24,150 bases of DNA, from NCBI GenBank assembly GCA_964450355.1, contig CAYVDH010000032.1, positions 1-24,150 of the forward strand, in the 5' to 3' direction. Origin of the DNA: CAYVDH01 sp964450355. Lineage in GTDB: Bacteria; Bacteroidota; Bacteroidia; NS11-12g; UBA955. The position numbers and the translations under genes are program-made. Positions 24,098 through 24,150 of this stretch are shown here, one piece after another. The notes beneath the pieces are model-generated. The model saw only the letters and a list, made by a program, of their open reading frames with translations, made no database searches and was not told where the DNA came from. Position 1 is the first letter of the stretch. Each line of letters opens with the position of its first letter.

Positions 24098-24150
24098 AAT
24101 ATTTCCTTGATTTCAATTTATTTTTTAAATCTAATATAATTATTCATTAT

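Overview
The window is AT-rich (roughly one third G+C by eye) and reads as a chromosomal segment of a Bacteroidota bacterium. The signs are PorZ of the type IX secretion system next to recO, SusC/heme-type TonB receptor architecture with an upstream small membrane protein, many short lipoproteins, Bacteroidota-type -7 boxes (TAnnTTTG) and a lack of Shine-Dalgarno dependence. I cannot place it below phylum from the sequence alone. No rRNA, tRNA or CRISPR array was seen.

Layout. (1) Positions 1-1136, minus strand: the C-terminal tip of an Rhs/YD-repeat protein, cut off from its long repeat region and running out of the window. (2) 1265-2584: three copies of a ~220-bp unit, each made of two inverted arms carrying four mini-hairpins. 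A REP-associated tyrosine transposase (Y1, HUH) gene that has lost its ATG lies between copies one and two, and a 10-codon stub of a second transposase lies between copies two and three. (3) 2744-6611, minus: a DapB-family reductase, then porZ and recO in a TGATG-coupled pair. (4) 6692-8014, plus: two secreted lipoprotein-like proteins, divergent from porZ. (5) 8068-13567, plus: a compact operon of a 12-TM RND-type exporter, LOG-family hydrolase, metF, rsgA and a small membrane-anchored protein. (6) 13809-16238, plus: a TonB-dependent receptor of the heme/transferrin type, closed by a strong bidirectional terminator. (7) 16334-24097, minus: an accessory block of mostly small genes (lipoproteins, VOC, HAD, M50-like membrane protease, DUF4240, 2OG-Fe(II) oxygenase, DUF4291), several overlapping or 5-25 bp apart.

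How the parts work together. Blocks 3 and 5 are housekeeping functions (recombination repair, ribosome maturation, folate/methionine supply, lysine/cell-wall precursor synthesis, envelope transport and protein secretion). Block 2 is a small self-propagating repeat system in decay. Blocks 1 and 7 look accessory. The most informative local events are the lost start codon and remnant in the transposase array, a 73-bp tandem duplication that replaced the C-terminus of the 2OG oxygenase, and a possible homopolymer frameshift in the neighbouring lipoprotein. I did not find a convincing new multi-gene defence or biosynthetic system; the repeat array and the 17.3-21.9 kb membrane/lipoprotein operon are the best places to look further.
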